Shown: positions 1 through 5,972 of the stretch, piece after piece
How positions within the stretch are numbered: the first letter of the stretch is position 1
Layout of the letters: the number at the start of each line of letters is the position of its first letter
Notes under the pieces: generated by a model
Told to the model about the DNA's origin: nothing
The model's input: only the letters and a program-made list of their open reading frames with translations
Databases searched by the model: none
Made by a program: the position numbers and the translations under genes
Assembly (NCBI GenBank): GCA_031547595.1
Contig: JAVBRU010000057.1
Coordinates: 1-30,276 of the forward strand
From: JAVBRU01 sp031547595
GTDB taxonomy: Bacteria > Bacillota > Clostridia > Christensenellales > Aristaeellaceae
Direction: 5' to 3'
DNA length: 30,276 nucleotides

Positions 1-1
1 G

Positions 2-691
2 GCGGATAAGGTTGAGAGGCCTAAGAAGGCACAGTTTGTGGGAAGCTTTTATGACAGTGATGAAGTAAATGAGCTTTTCACCCATGTAAGGGGGATGAAT
101 ATTGAAATACCCATCATCCTTGCTGCCTTCTATGGATTGCGTCGAAGCGAGGTGCTGGGTCTTAAGTGGGAAGCGATTGACTTCAATCGGAACACCATTT
201 CTATCAGGCATACGGTTACTTCCTGCTCTGTTGATGGCAAACATATTGAGGTCGCAGAGGACATGACCAAGACGAAATCCAGTATGCGGACATTACCCTT
301 GGTCACGCAGCTTCGGGAAATGCTCCTGGTCTTGCAGGAGCAGCAGAAGGCCAATCAGCGCCTGTGTGGACGCTCGTACTGCAAGGATTATCTTGAGTAC
401 ATCTGCGTCAATGAAATGGGCGAGCGTTTCAAGCCGCATTATCTCTCTGCGACCTTTAAACGTGTGCTGGAGATAAACCTAATGCGTGACATTCGCTTCC
501 ACGATCTAAGGCACAGTTGTGCCAGCCTCTTGCTTGCTAATGGTGTGCCGCTCAAACAGATTCAGGAATGGCTAGGCCATAGTGACTTTTCCACCACTGC
601 CAACATCTATGCACACCTTGAGTATAACTCAAAGCTATCGTCTGCGGATGCTATGGTGAGCGGCTTGGGGATGCTTCCAGTTCTCCCCTAA
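2..691 (+). CDS. Tyrosine recombinase/phage-type integrase, 5' end outside window
   Basis: Site-specific tyrosine recombinase that would insert and excise a mobile element. The reading frame is open to the left edge, so only the catalytic half is visible (about 229 codons). The catalytic residues can be seen: Arg in GLRRSEVLGLKW, the HDLRH box (H-x-x-R), the LGHSDFSTT histidine and the nucleophilic Tyr in NIYAH. The gene points toward tRNA-Ser, whose 3' end begins 92 bp past the stop codon; this is the usual place for an integrase at the end of an integrated element. The element body lies to the left, outside the window. A perfect inverted repeat covers the stop codon. The family is certain; whether it is phage, ICE or another element cannot be told here. 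Confidence 0.95.
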   Translation, partial: ADKVERPKKAQFVGSFYDSDEVNELFTHVRGMNIEIPIILAAFYGLRRSEVLGLKWEAIDFNRNTISIRHTVTSCSVDGKHIEVAEDMTKTKSSMRTLPLVTQLREMLLVLQEQQKANQRLCGRSYCKDYLEYICVNEMGERFKPHYLSATFKRVLEINLMRDIRFHDLRHSCASLLLANGVPLKQIQEWLGHSDFSTTANIYAHLEYNSKLSSADAMVSGLGMLPVLP

Positions 692-705
692 AGCAGGGGA
701 GAACT
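679..705. repeat. Perfect inverted repeat AGTTCTCCCC/GGGGAGAACT over the integrase stop codon
   Basis: Ten-base arms (679-688 and 696-705) are separated by 7 bases that include the TAA stop. There is no T-run after it, so it is a poor terminator. The same 10-mer GGGGAGAACT occurs again twice on the other side of the tRNA (904-913 and 917-926), which suggests recombinase arm-type binding sites rather than a terminator. Confidence 0.75.
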
Positions 706-782
706 CACCTGGATTAGGTTAATAAAGGATGGGTTCGAAAAAGAAAAAACCCTGAAACGCAATCGTTTCAAGGCTTTCACTT

Positions 783-871
783 TGGCGGAGAGGGCGGGAT
801 TCGAACCCGCGTGAGGTTTCCCTCAAACTGATTTCGAGTCAGCCCCGTTATGACCGCTTCGATACCTCTCC
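783..871 (-). tRNA. tRNA-Ser (anticodon CGA)
   Basis: Read on the minus strand it starts GGAGAGG (5' acceptor, complement of 865-871) and ends CCTCTCC-G-CCA with CCA encoded (783-785). The anticodon loop is CTCGAAA, giving CGA, which reads UCG serine codons. A T-arm GGGTTCGAATCCC and a long variable arm, as in class II tRNAs, are present. It is the integration target of the neighbouring element: its 5' half, from the anticodon loop outward, is copied twice more at 1010-1051 and 1088-1129. No good promoter is seen directly upstream of this intact copy. Confidence 0.95.
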
Positions 872-890
872 AAATTTATCTTCACATCAG

Positions 891-926
891 CCCCTTGGAA
901 AAAGGGGAGAACTGATGGGGAGAACT
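891..926. repeat. Two direct copies of GGGGAGAACT plus a small hairpin, right flank of tRNA-Ser
   Basis: GGGGAGAACT occurs at 904-913 and 917-926, in direct orientation with a 13-bp period. The first copy overlaps a CCCCTT/AAGGGG hairpin (891-907). With the inverted pair at 679-705 there are four exact copies around the tRNA. Likely arm-type integrase sites; inferred from position only. Confidence 0.6.
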
Positions 927-1009
927 CGCAAAATTCACCTAACCATGATACCGCCAAACCCCAATAAAATCAAGGTCTTTTCCGTTTTTCACTTCCAATG
1001 GACACTTTC

Positions 1010-1051
1010 GATTTCGAGTCAGCCCCGTTATGACCACTTCGATACCTCTCC
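1010..1051 (-). pseudogene. tRNA-Ser 5'-half copy 2 (att scar)
   Basis: This 42-bp segment matches 830-871 of the intact tRNA with one difference. It covers the 5' acceptor strand, D arm and anticodon stem-loop and stops just past the anticodon loop; no 3' half follows. It cannot make a tRNA. Best read as the duplicated core of an attachment site left by an earlier integration. Confidence 0.85.
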
Positions 1052-1087
1052 GAATAATAACTATTCAATTTTGCGGCACTGTCACAT

Positions 1088-1129
1088 GATTTCGAGTCAG
1101 CTCCGTTATGACTGCTTCGCTACCTCTCC
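1088..1129 (-). pseudogene. tRNA-Ser 5'-half copy 3 (outermost att scar)
   Basis: This 42-bp segment has three differences from 830-871 and ends at the same anticodon-loop boundary. It lies 15 bp downstream (minus strand) of a perfect sigma-A promoter. It is therefore probably the original 5' half of the chromosomal tRNA gene, cut from its 3' half by insertions at the anticodon loop. Confidence 0.85.
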
Positions 1130-1144
1130 AACAGTGCGCTCATT

Positions 1145-1173
1145 ATTATAATGCAAGGAGGAAAGCTTGTCAA
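1145..1173 (-). promoter_or_regulatory. Consensus sigma-A promoter of the original tRNA-Ser
   Basis: On the minus strand TTGACA (complement of 1168-1173), a 17-bp spacer and TATAAT (complement of 1145-1150) give an exact consensus. Fifteen bases later comes the 5' end of tRNA half-copy 3. This promoter now fires into two half tRNAs before reaching the intact gene about 270 bp away. Confidence 0.9.
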
Positions 1174-1179
1174 GACCGT

Positions 1180-1200
1180 ACCAGGGCAGTATGCCCTGGT
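1180..1200. repeat. Perfect 9-bp palindrome touching the left end of the IS
   Basis: ACCAGGGCA-GTA-TGCCCTGGT forms a perfect stem with a 3-base loop. The last four bases coincide with the first four of the IS terminal repeat. A similar but imperfect dyad (2505-2525) lies just past the right IS end. Confidence 0.7.
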
Positions 1201-1260
1201 GTCGAACGAGCGGACAACCGAAAAGTGTGGTATACTAAAAACACACAGGAGGAAGTCATC

Positions 1261-1550
1261 ATGGGCAGTAAGAAACGGTACACACGGGAAGATAAGCTCG
1301 CAGCAGTTAGTATGGTAACAGAAAGAGGCCGGAGCATACTGAGCGTAGCCAACGAGTATGGGGTTCACGAGAACACAATCTGGAAATGGAAGCAGGAGTA
1401 TGCGATCAATCCGTTGGGCGCATTTACGGACAAGGAACAGAAGCAGGCTCGTTAGAGGAGTCAGAGCGCCTTCGGCCGTGTAAGAGAGCTAGAAAACGAG
1501 GTAGAGTTCCTAAAAAAGTGTCGGCGTATTTTGCCAAAGGCCCGCGGTGA
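1261..1550 (+). pseudogene. IS3-family transposase OrfA, frameshifted
   Basis: OrfA supplies the helix-turn-helix that binds the IS ends. ATG at 1261 follows AGGAGGAAGTCATC. The HTH is clear (LSVANEYGVHENTIWKWKQEY), but the frame hits TAG at 1453. Family-like sequence continues in alternating frames: LEESERLR (frame of 1452), then RVRELENEVEFLKK (frame of 1261), then VSAYFAKGPR ending TGA at 1548-1550. Rejoining these pieces needs a lost T near 1452, an extra C near 1475 and a lost A in the A-run 1512-1517. All three sites are short homopolymers, so real decay and base-calling error should both be considered. The A-run followed by G is also where IS3 elements normally make the -1 shift into OrfB. 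Confidence 0.85.
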
Positions 1551-2404
1551 AATACGCACTGGTTGAAAAGCACGGGGACAAGCTGAGTGTCAGCAAGGCG
1601 TGCGAGCTTTTGGAAGCGAGGCGTCAAGGCTTCTACGAGTGGCAAAGACGCCGTGTCAGCCAGCGCAGTCAACGTGATCGGGCGCTGATCCCCAAGATTG
1701 CGAATATCTTTTACGAAAGCAACCGAATCTACGGTGCGCGTAAGATTTGCGCGCTGCTCAAGCGCGAAGACCTGGTGGCAGGCCGCAAGCGCGTTCGACA
1801 GTTGATGCGGCGGGAGGGGATGATCCCCGTAACGTTCCGTAAGCGCTTGAATACCACAGATTCCAAGCATGACATGGGCGTGTTCCCCAACTTGTTACAA
1901 CAGGATTTCAAGGTCGCTTTGCCCAATAATGCCTGGGTATCGGATTTTACCTACATTTCAACGGACGAAGGCTGGCTGTATCTTTGTAGTGTCATCGATT
2001 TGTTCAGCCGCAGAGTCGTTGGCTGGGCAGTCAGCGCCTGTATTGATCGACTTCTTGCCATCCGTGCGTTTCAAAATGCCGTGGGGAACCGCCGTCCCGA
2101 ACGTGGTTTTATCTTCCATACCGACCGTGGCAGCCAATGCGCTTCCAGCGATTTTCGTAGCGCCGTGGTTGCTGCTGGCGGTGTCCAAAGCATGAGCCGC
2201 AGCAGCTGCCCCCATGACAATGCTTGCGCCGAGTCCTTCTTTAAAGCCCTCAAGGTCGAATGCCTTGATCGTTCACGATTTGAAACAAGAAACGCTGCCG
2301 AAATCGCAATCTCAACCTATCTCTTGTTCTATAATCGCACACGTGTCCATCAATCCTTGGACTACTTGGCACCCGCTCACTTTGAAGGCCTTTTCTCGGC
2401 TTAG
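1547..2404 (+). CDS. IS3-family transposase OrfB (DDE integrase core)
   Basis: Catalytic transposase of the IS, 285 aa, a normal length for IS3 OrfB. An HTH_21-like segment (SNRIYGARKICALLKRE) is followed by the rve catalytic core. The DDE triad is visible: D133 in WVSDFTYI, D193 in HTDRGSQ and E229 in NACAESFF, with the classic 35-residue D-E spacing, and an AHFEGLF-type C-terminus. The GTG start at 1547 overlaps the end of the original orfA frame (GTGA). In the family OrfB is normally made as an OrfAB fusion by -1 frameshifting at a slippery A-run (here 1512-1518), and this frame is open back to that point. With OrfA damaged, the fusion cannot be made without corrective shifts. Confidence 0.93.
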   Translation: MKYALVEKHGDKLSVSKACELLEARRQGFYEWQRRRVSQRSQRDRALIPKIANIFYESNRIYGARKICALLKREDLVAGRKRVRQLMRREGMIPVTFRKRLNTTDSKHDMGVFPNLLQQDFKVALPNNAWVSDFTYISTDEGWLYLCSVIDLFSRRVVGWAVSACIDRLLAIRAFQNAVGNRRPERGFIFHTDRGSQCASSDFRSAVVAAGGVQSMSRSSCPHDNACAESFFKALKVECLDRSRFETRNAAEIAISTYLLFYNRTRVHQSLDYLAPAHFEGLFSA

Positions 2405-2619
2405 TTGCTTTTTTGGTACTCCCTTTTCTTTTGTCCGCTTTTTCAGAACCATAGCAATTTCCCTTTTGGTTATTATTCCTTTTTTATGTACCCCAATGCG
2501 CTTGCCGTGCCAGGGTGTATCCCGGCAAATGCTGCACAGTTCGCCTCTTGGCTTCATAAAATGATACGGGAGCGGCATCCTTTGCCGCCCGCTTCAATGA
2601 AATTCGGGAGGTTTTCCTC

Positions 2620-2925
2620 ATGTATAGAAACTGCTGTACCTCTGCCACGCAGTCCACCCCGTTGACCCTCGGCGGACAGATCACAAACGCCAGCGGCAGC
2701 GTTGCCGCCGGCGTGCCCGTAGAGTATACCATCCGCAGCGCGCGCTATTCCACCACCACGGATGCGAATGGGCGCTACTCCTTCAACGCACCCCGGCAGG
2801 CGCAGATCGTGATCACCCCCAAGCCTACCACCTCGGTGTATATCACCCCGCCGTATCGCTCTTTCACGTCTTCGCAAAGCCAATCGAATCTGAACTTCAC
2901 CCTCAGCCCGCTCATTCCGTTCTAA
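2620..2925 (+). CDS. Small carboxypeptidase-regulatory-like (beta-sandwich) protein
   Basis: A 101-aa protein with no signal peptide or membrane segment. ATG follows GGGAGGTTTTCCTC, a good ribosome site. Residues about 18-95 look like a carboxypeptidase regulatory-like/CnaB-type beta-sandwich: LTLGGQITNASGSVAAGVPV, then a TTTDANGRYSF turn and a run of alternating beta strands. This fold usually occurs as one domain of a larger surface protein; here it stands alone. It lies between the IS and the defence-like operon and is closed by a hairpin at 2939-2969. It may be a remnant or a small secreted or structural protein. Function unknown; the fold assignment is moderately sure. Confidence 0.7.
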   Translation: MYRNCCTSATQSTPLTLGGQITNASGSVAAGVPVEYTIRSARYSTTTDANGRYSFNAPRQAQIVITPKPTTSVYITPPYRSFTSSQSQSNLNFTLSPLIPF

Positions 2926-2938
2926 ACTCCTTGCAAAA

Positions 2939-2975
2939 AACAGCGCTGTTTGAAGAAAGCAGCGCTGTTCTTATT
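2939..2975 (+). terminator. Hairpin terminator after the small beta-sandwich gene
   Basis: A perfect 10-bp stem AACAGCGCTG/CAGCGCTGTT with an 11-base loop is followed by a short weak T-rich tail (CTTATT). It separates the small gene from the promoter of the TerB operon. Confidence 0.7.
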
Positions 2976-3002
2976 GCTGAAACCTCCCTTGGCATGTATA
3001 AT
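2974..3002 (+). promoter_or_regulatory. Sigma-A promoter of the TerB-BrxD-helicase operon
   Basis: TTGCTG (2974-2979), a 17-bp spacer and TATAAT (2997-3002). The predicted transcript starts about 13 bases before the ATG at 3022, leaving room only for the ribosome site GGAGGG. A near-consensus, apparently unregulated promoter. Confidence 0.8.
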
Positions 3003-3021
3003 GGAAGGCGGAGGGAACAGG

Positions 3022-4653
3022 ATGAGCGGAAGAGACGAAAACAGAAGGTATGGCCCCTATAAAATCCCCGAACGGCTGCAGCGCCGCGAAGGGGATGTTG
3101 CCGCGCCTGTAAAGCCCGTCGAAACTATCTCCTTCTCGGACGGCCCCTATTATGAGATTGAGTATGGCGGCGGCCCCATCCCCGGCGTGGGCAAGTTCGT
3201 GCTGAAAGGCCAGGAAATCAAAAAGCCCGAAAAGGACGAAATCCGCGATCTATTTGTGCAGATGCGGGATATCGCCCGCGCGCACCGCTCGATCTATGAT
3301 TTTTCCAAGCTCTTTGAGCGGCAAATCCTGAACGACAATGCCAACATCTTTTATAAACAGGGCATTTTTATGAAGGATTTTACGGATAACTATGCCGAAA
3401 GCGTCCCTTTTTCGCAGCCTTTCCCCGCCTACCAGATGATGGGCTATCAGCAGCTGCGTACGTATTTCACGTGGCGCACGCAGGTGCGGGAAGGCAATAT
3501 CGCCGCCACATCGCTGTCCTACGCGTGTGTGTACATGTACGAGCTGATCAACAACATCGGGGTGGGCAGCCCGCAGGAGGGCCTGGAGAAGCTGTTTTCC
3601 TTTTGGCAGGCGTACCGGATCCACGACCCGGCGGTGGACAAGCTGGTGCCCAGGTGGCTGCGGGATTACCACATTTATTACCCCCTGGCGCAGCGCTTTG
3701 AGGAGTTTGTGCAGCAGCATGATCTGGCCAAATACTATGTGGAAATGACGGAGCGCACAGAGCCTTTTGATGTATACTGCGCGATATCCAAATACAACAT
3801 CCGAAAATCCGCCTTCTTTGCCGGAAACGAACAGCGCATACGGGAATGCTTCGACATTGTGCTTTGCAAACTGAAGCAAGCGTTTATAGACAATGGGCGG
3901 CATCTGGAAGAATTTTTGTTCCAGCCCACCCAAAAAACTTTGAGCTGGATGCCCTTTCGGGACGCGGTTTTTTACCAGCAAAGAAAGCAACCCGACAGTT
4001 GTGTACTGTTTTCCCCCGCCGAAATGTACCTCTGTATCCAAAACAAATGGTTGTTTTGCAAGCCCGGCACGCCCCCTGATGGCAAGCAGCTGATCGGCTT
4101 TGTGATGAGGCAAATGGAAGCCGCACTGCGCAAGCTGACGGGCTACAAAGGAAAATTCGCCGCCGATATAAGCGCTGTTCCTCCAGAAATTATCGCTGTG
4201 CTGAAAGGGCTGTCATTAGAGAATATCGTCAACAGCGCCGTGCTGTCGTTCTACCGCGAGGCCACCAAAACGGTGGTGAAGGTGGACAAAGAAGCGCTGG
4301 CCGTCATCCGGCAGGAAGCGCTCTCCACCCAGGAAAAGCTGATTGTGCAGGAAGAGGGCGAGCCTGTTGTCATTCCTGCCCCTCCCCCGCCGCCGGTTGT
4401 TGCCCCGCAGCCCATAGATGGCTGGGGCAGCCTCAAAAATACCTTGTCACTCACAGAGATGGAGGCGCTGGCCGTGCTCTTTGAGGGAAGCAGCGGCATC
4501 AAACAGTTCGCCGACGCCTGCGGCATCATGCTGGAAGTGCTGATCGACGGCATCAACGAAAAGGCGATGGACTGTGTGGGGGACAACCTGATTGACGAAG
4601 ATTTCGGTCTATACGACGATTATAGCGAACATGTAAAGGACTTGATAGGGTGA
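3022..4653 (+). CDS. TerB_N / TerB_C domain protein, first gene of a defence-like operon
   Basis: A 543-aa cytoplasmic protein. The start is the ATG preceded by GGAGGGAACAGG; the frame is open further upstream but has no ribosome site there. The N-terminal half (about 60-280) resembles TerB_N: QMRDIARAHR, FMKDFTDNY, then GYQQLRTYFTWRTQVREG and SYACVYMYELINNIGVGS. A proline-rich linker (PAPPPPPVVAPQP) leads to a TerB_C-like end with the closing pattern GDNLIDEDFGLYDDY. TerB_N/TerB_C proteins are not classical tellurite-resistance proteins; published comparative genomics links them to predicted DNA-processing and phage-response operons. The stop overlaps the GTG start of the BrxD-like gene (GTGA), so the two are translationally coupled. 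Probably the sensor or scaffold of the three-protein module; its biochemistry is unknown. Confidence 0.85.
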   Translation: MSGRDENRRYGPYKIPERLQRREGDVAAPVKPVETISFSDGPYYEIEYGGGPIPGVGKFVLKGQEIKKPEKDEIRDLFVQMRDIARAHRSIYDFSKLFERQILNDNANIFYKQGIFMKDFTDNYAESVPFSQPFPAYQMMGYQQLRTYFTWRTQVREGNIAATSLSYACVYMYELINNIGVGSPQEGLEKLFSFWQAYRIHDPAVDKLVPRWLRDYHIYYPLAQRFEEFVQQHDLAKYYVEMTERTEPFDVYCAISKYNIRKSAFFAGNEQRIRECFDIVLCKLKQAFIDNGRHLEEFLFQPTQKTLSWMPFRDAVFYQQRKQPDSCVLFSPAEMYLCIQNKWLFCKPGTPPDGKQLIGFVMRQMEAALRKLTGYKGKFAADISAVPPEIIAVLKGLSLENIVNSAVLSFYREATKTVVKVDKEALAVIRQEALSTQEKLIVQEEGEPVVIPAPPPPPVVAPQPIDGWGSLKNTLSLTEMEALAVLFEGSSGIKQFADACGIMLEVLIDGINEKAMDCVGDNLIDEDFGLYDDYSEHVKDLIG

Positions 4654-5972
4654 GTATCACAAATATGGTGCCGGGCAGAATCGCGAATATCCTGATCAAT
4701 GCGCTCAAGGGCGGCGTGGTACCGCGCGTGGGGCTGGAATACATCACGGTAGGCCGCACGCAGGAGATTGCGGCGATCCTACACGATATTGAAATGATCG
4801 AAGAGGGCAGCGCGTCCTTCCGTTTTATCGTGGGCAAATACGGCAGCGGCAAGAGCTTTTTGCTGCAAACTATCCGCAATTATGCCACCGCCAAGGGCTT
4901 TGTGGTGGTAGATGCCGACCTCTCGCCGGAGCGCCGTTTTGCGGGCACCAAGGGGCAAGGCCTGGCGACGTACAAAGAGCTGATCCGCAATCTCTCCACC
5001 AAATCCAAGCCCGACGGCGGCGCGCTGCCGCTGATCCTGGAAAAATGGATTTCCGGCATACAGGCCAGTGTGAAGGCAGATTCTACGGTGGACGAGGAAA
5101 CTTTTGATGCGCAGGTGGAGCGGCAGATTTACGCCGTGGCCGGGTCGCTGGAGGGTATGGTGAACGGCTTTGAGTTTGCCAAGGCCGTGGTCGCCTATTG
5201 GAAAGCGTACCAGGCGGACGATGCGGCCATGAAATCCAATGTGCTCAGGTGGTTTCGGGGCGAATATCCATCCAAAAAGGAAGCCAAGGACGAGCTTGGC
5301 ATCAACTTTATCGTCACGGACGAAACCTGGTATGACTTCCTCAAAATATTCGCCGCCTTCCTGGTGGGCGCGGGGTATAAGGGCATGCTGGTGATCATAG
5401 ACGAGCTGGTGAACATCTTCAAAATCCCCAATTCCATCACCCGGGCGAACAACTACGAGAAAATCCTCACCATGTATAACGACGTGCTGCAGGGGAAGGC
5501 CAGTCACATCGGCTTCCTGATGGGCGGCACGCCCCAATGCATTGAGGACAAATACAAGGGCGTGTTCAGTTATGAGGCGCTGCGCTCCCGCCTGGCAGAG
5601 GGGCACTTTGCCACTGCCGATATCAAGGATCTTTCCGCGCCCATCATCCGTCTGCAAATGCTGTCGCAGGAGGAAATGTATATCCTGATTGAAAAGCTGC
5701 AGAATATCCACGCCCAGCTTTATCACTATCAACCGTCCTTAGCGCACGAGGATCTTGTATATTTTCTCACTGTGGAATACAACCGCGTGGGCGCGGAAAC
5801 GCACATCACCCCGCGCGAAATCATCCGCGATTTTATCGAGCTGATCAATATCCTGCATCAAAACCCCCACAAGACGGTTGCTGAAATTCTGGGCGACAAC
5901 AGCTTTGAAATGGCCAAGGGCGGCCTGTCTGACGAGGTGATCCACAGCGATTTCCTTGAGTTTGAGGTGTAA
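4650..5972 (+). CDS. brxD: BrxD-like P-loop ATPase (DUF2791)
   Basis: A 440-aa ATP-binding protein of the BrxD/DUF2791 type, known as an accessory ATPase of type 2 BREX. The Walker A motif GKYGSGKS is at residues 62-69, after the conserved TVGRTQEIAAIL; Walker B is LVIIDELVNI at about 247-252; an arginine-rich segment YEALRSRLAEGHFA near 310 could act in trans. The C-terminal part has THITPREIIRDFIELINIL, as in orc/BrxD-type ATPases. The GTG start at 4650 overlaps the upstream stop and has AAAGGA 9 bases before it; ATG 4665 is the alternative. The stop codon shares one base with the helicase start (TAATG). It probably energises or loads the helicase. The symbol is by family resemblance; no BREX core genes are present. 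Confidence 0.85.
   Translation: MSITNMVPGRIANILINALKGGVVPRVGLEYITVGRTQEIAAILHDIEMIEEGSASFRFIVGKYGSGKSFLLQTIRNYATAKGFVVVDADLSPERRFAGTKGQGLATYKELIRNLSTKSKPDGGALPLILEKWISGIQASVKADSTVDEETFDAQVERQIYAVAGSLEGMVNGFEFAKAVVAYWKAYQADDAAMKSNVLRWFRGEYPSKKEAKDELGINFIVTDETWYDFLKIFAAFLVGAGYKGMLVIIDELVNIFKIPNSITRANNYEKILTMYNDVLQGKASHIGFLMGGTPQCIEDKYKGVFSYEALRSRLAEGHFATADIKDLSAPIIRLQMLSQEEMYILIEKLQNIHAQLYHYQPSLAHEDLVYFLTVEYNRVGAETHITPREIIRDFIELINILHQNPHKTVAEILGDNSFEMAKGGLSDEVIHSDFLEFEV

Larger units (their letters stand above)
1197..2451 (+). mobile_element. IS3-family insertion sequence (about 1255 bp)
   Basis: The element is bounded by imperfect terminal inverted repeats: left 1197-1225 (TGGTGTCGAACGAGCGGAC...) and right 2423-2451, whose complement begins TGGTTCTGAAAAAGCGGAC; 22 of 29 positions agree and the ends are TG...CA, as in IS3 elements. 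It holds the orfA/orfB pair typical of the family. No 3-bp target duplication is visible at these ends (ccc versus tag), so the insertion is old or has been rearranged. OrfA is broken, so the copy is probably not autonomous. Confidence 0.85.

Noticed and set aside
1010..1129. Additional functional tRNA genes or a CRISPR-like repeat array
   Set aside because: The repeats are tRNA 5' halves without 3' halves, with unequal spacing (138 and 36 bp) and no regular spacers.
1176..2526. The similar flanking dyads of the IS as target-site duplications
   Set aside because: Too long and too diverged for IS3, which makes 3-5 bp duplications, and not adjacent to the right terminal repeat.
2950..3021. Longer N-terminus of the TerB-domain protein starting near 2950
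   Set aside because: It would start inside the terminator hairpin and upstream of the predicted promoter; ATG 3022 has the ribosome site.
3250..4113. Long open frames antisense to the TerB, BrxD, helicase, fucO, serS, telA and vWA genes
   Set aside because: They lie opposite genes with clear domains, have no ribosome sites and show no family motifs; they are composition effects.
3022..4653. Calling the TerB-domain gene a tellurite-resistance determinant
   Set aside because: The architecture is TerB_N plus TerB_C in an operon with a BrxD-like ATPase and helicase, not a terZABCDE cluster.
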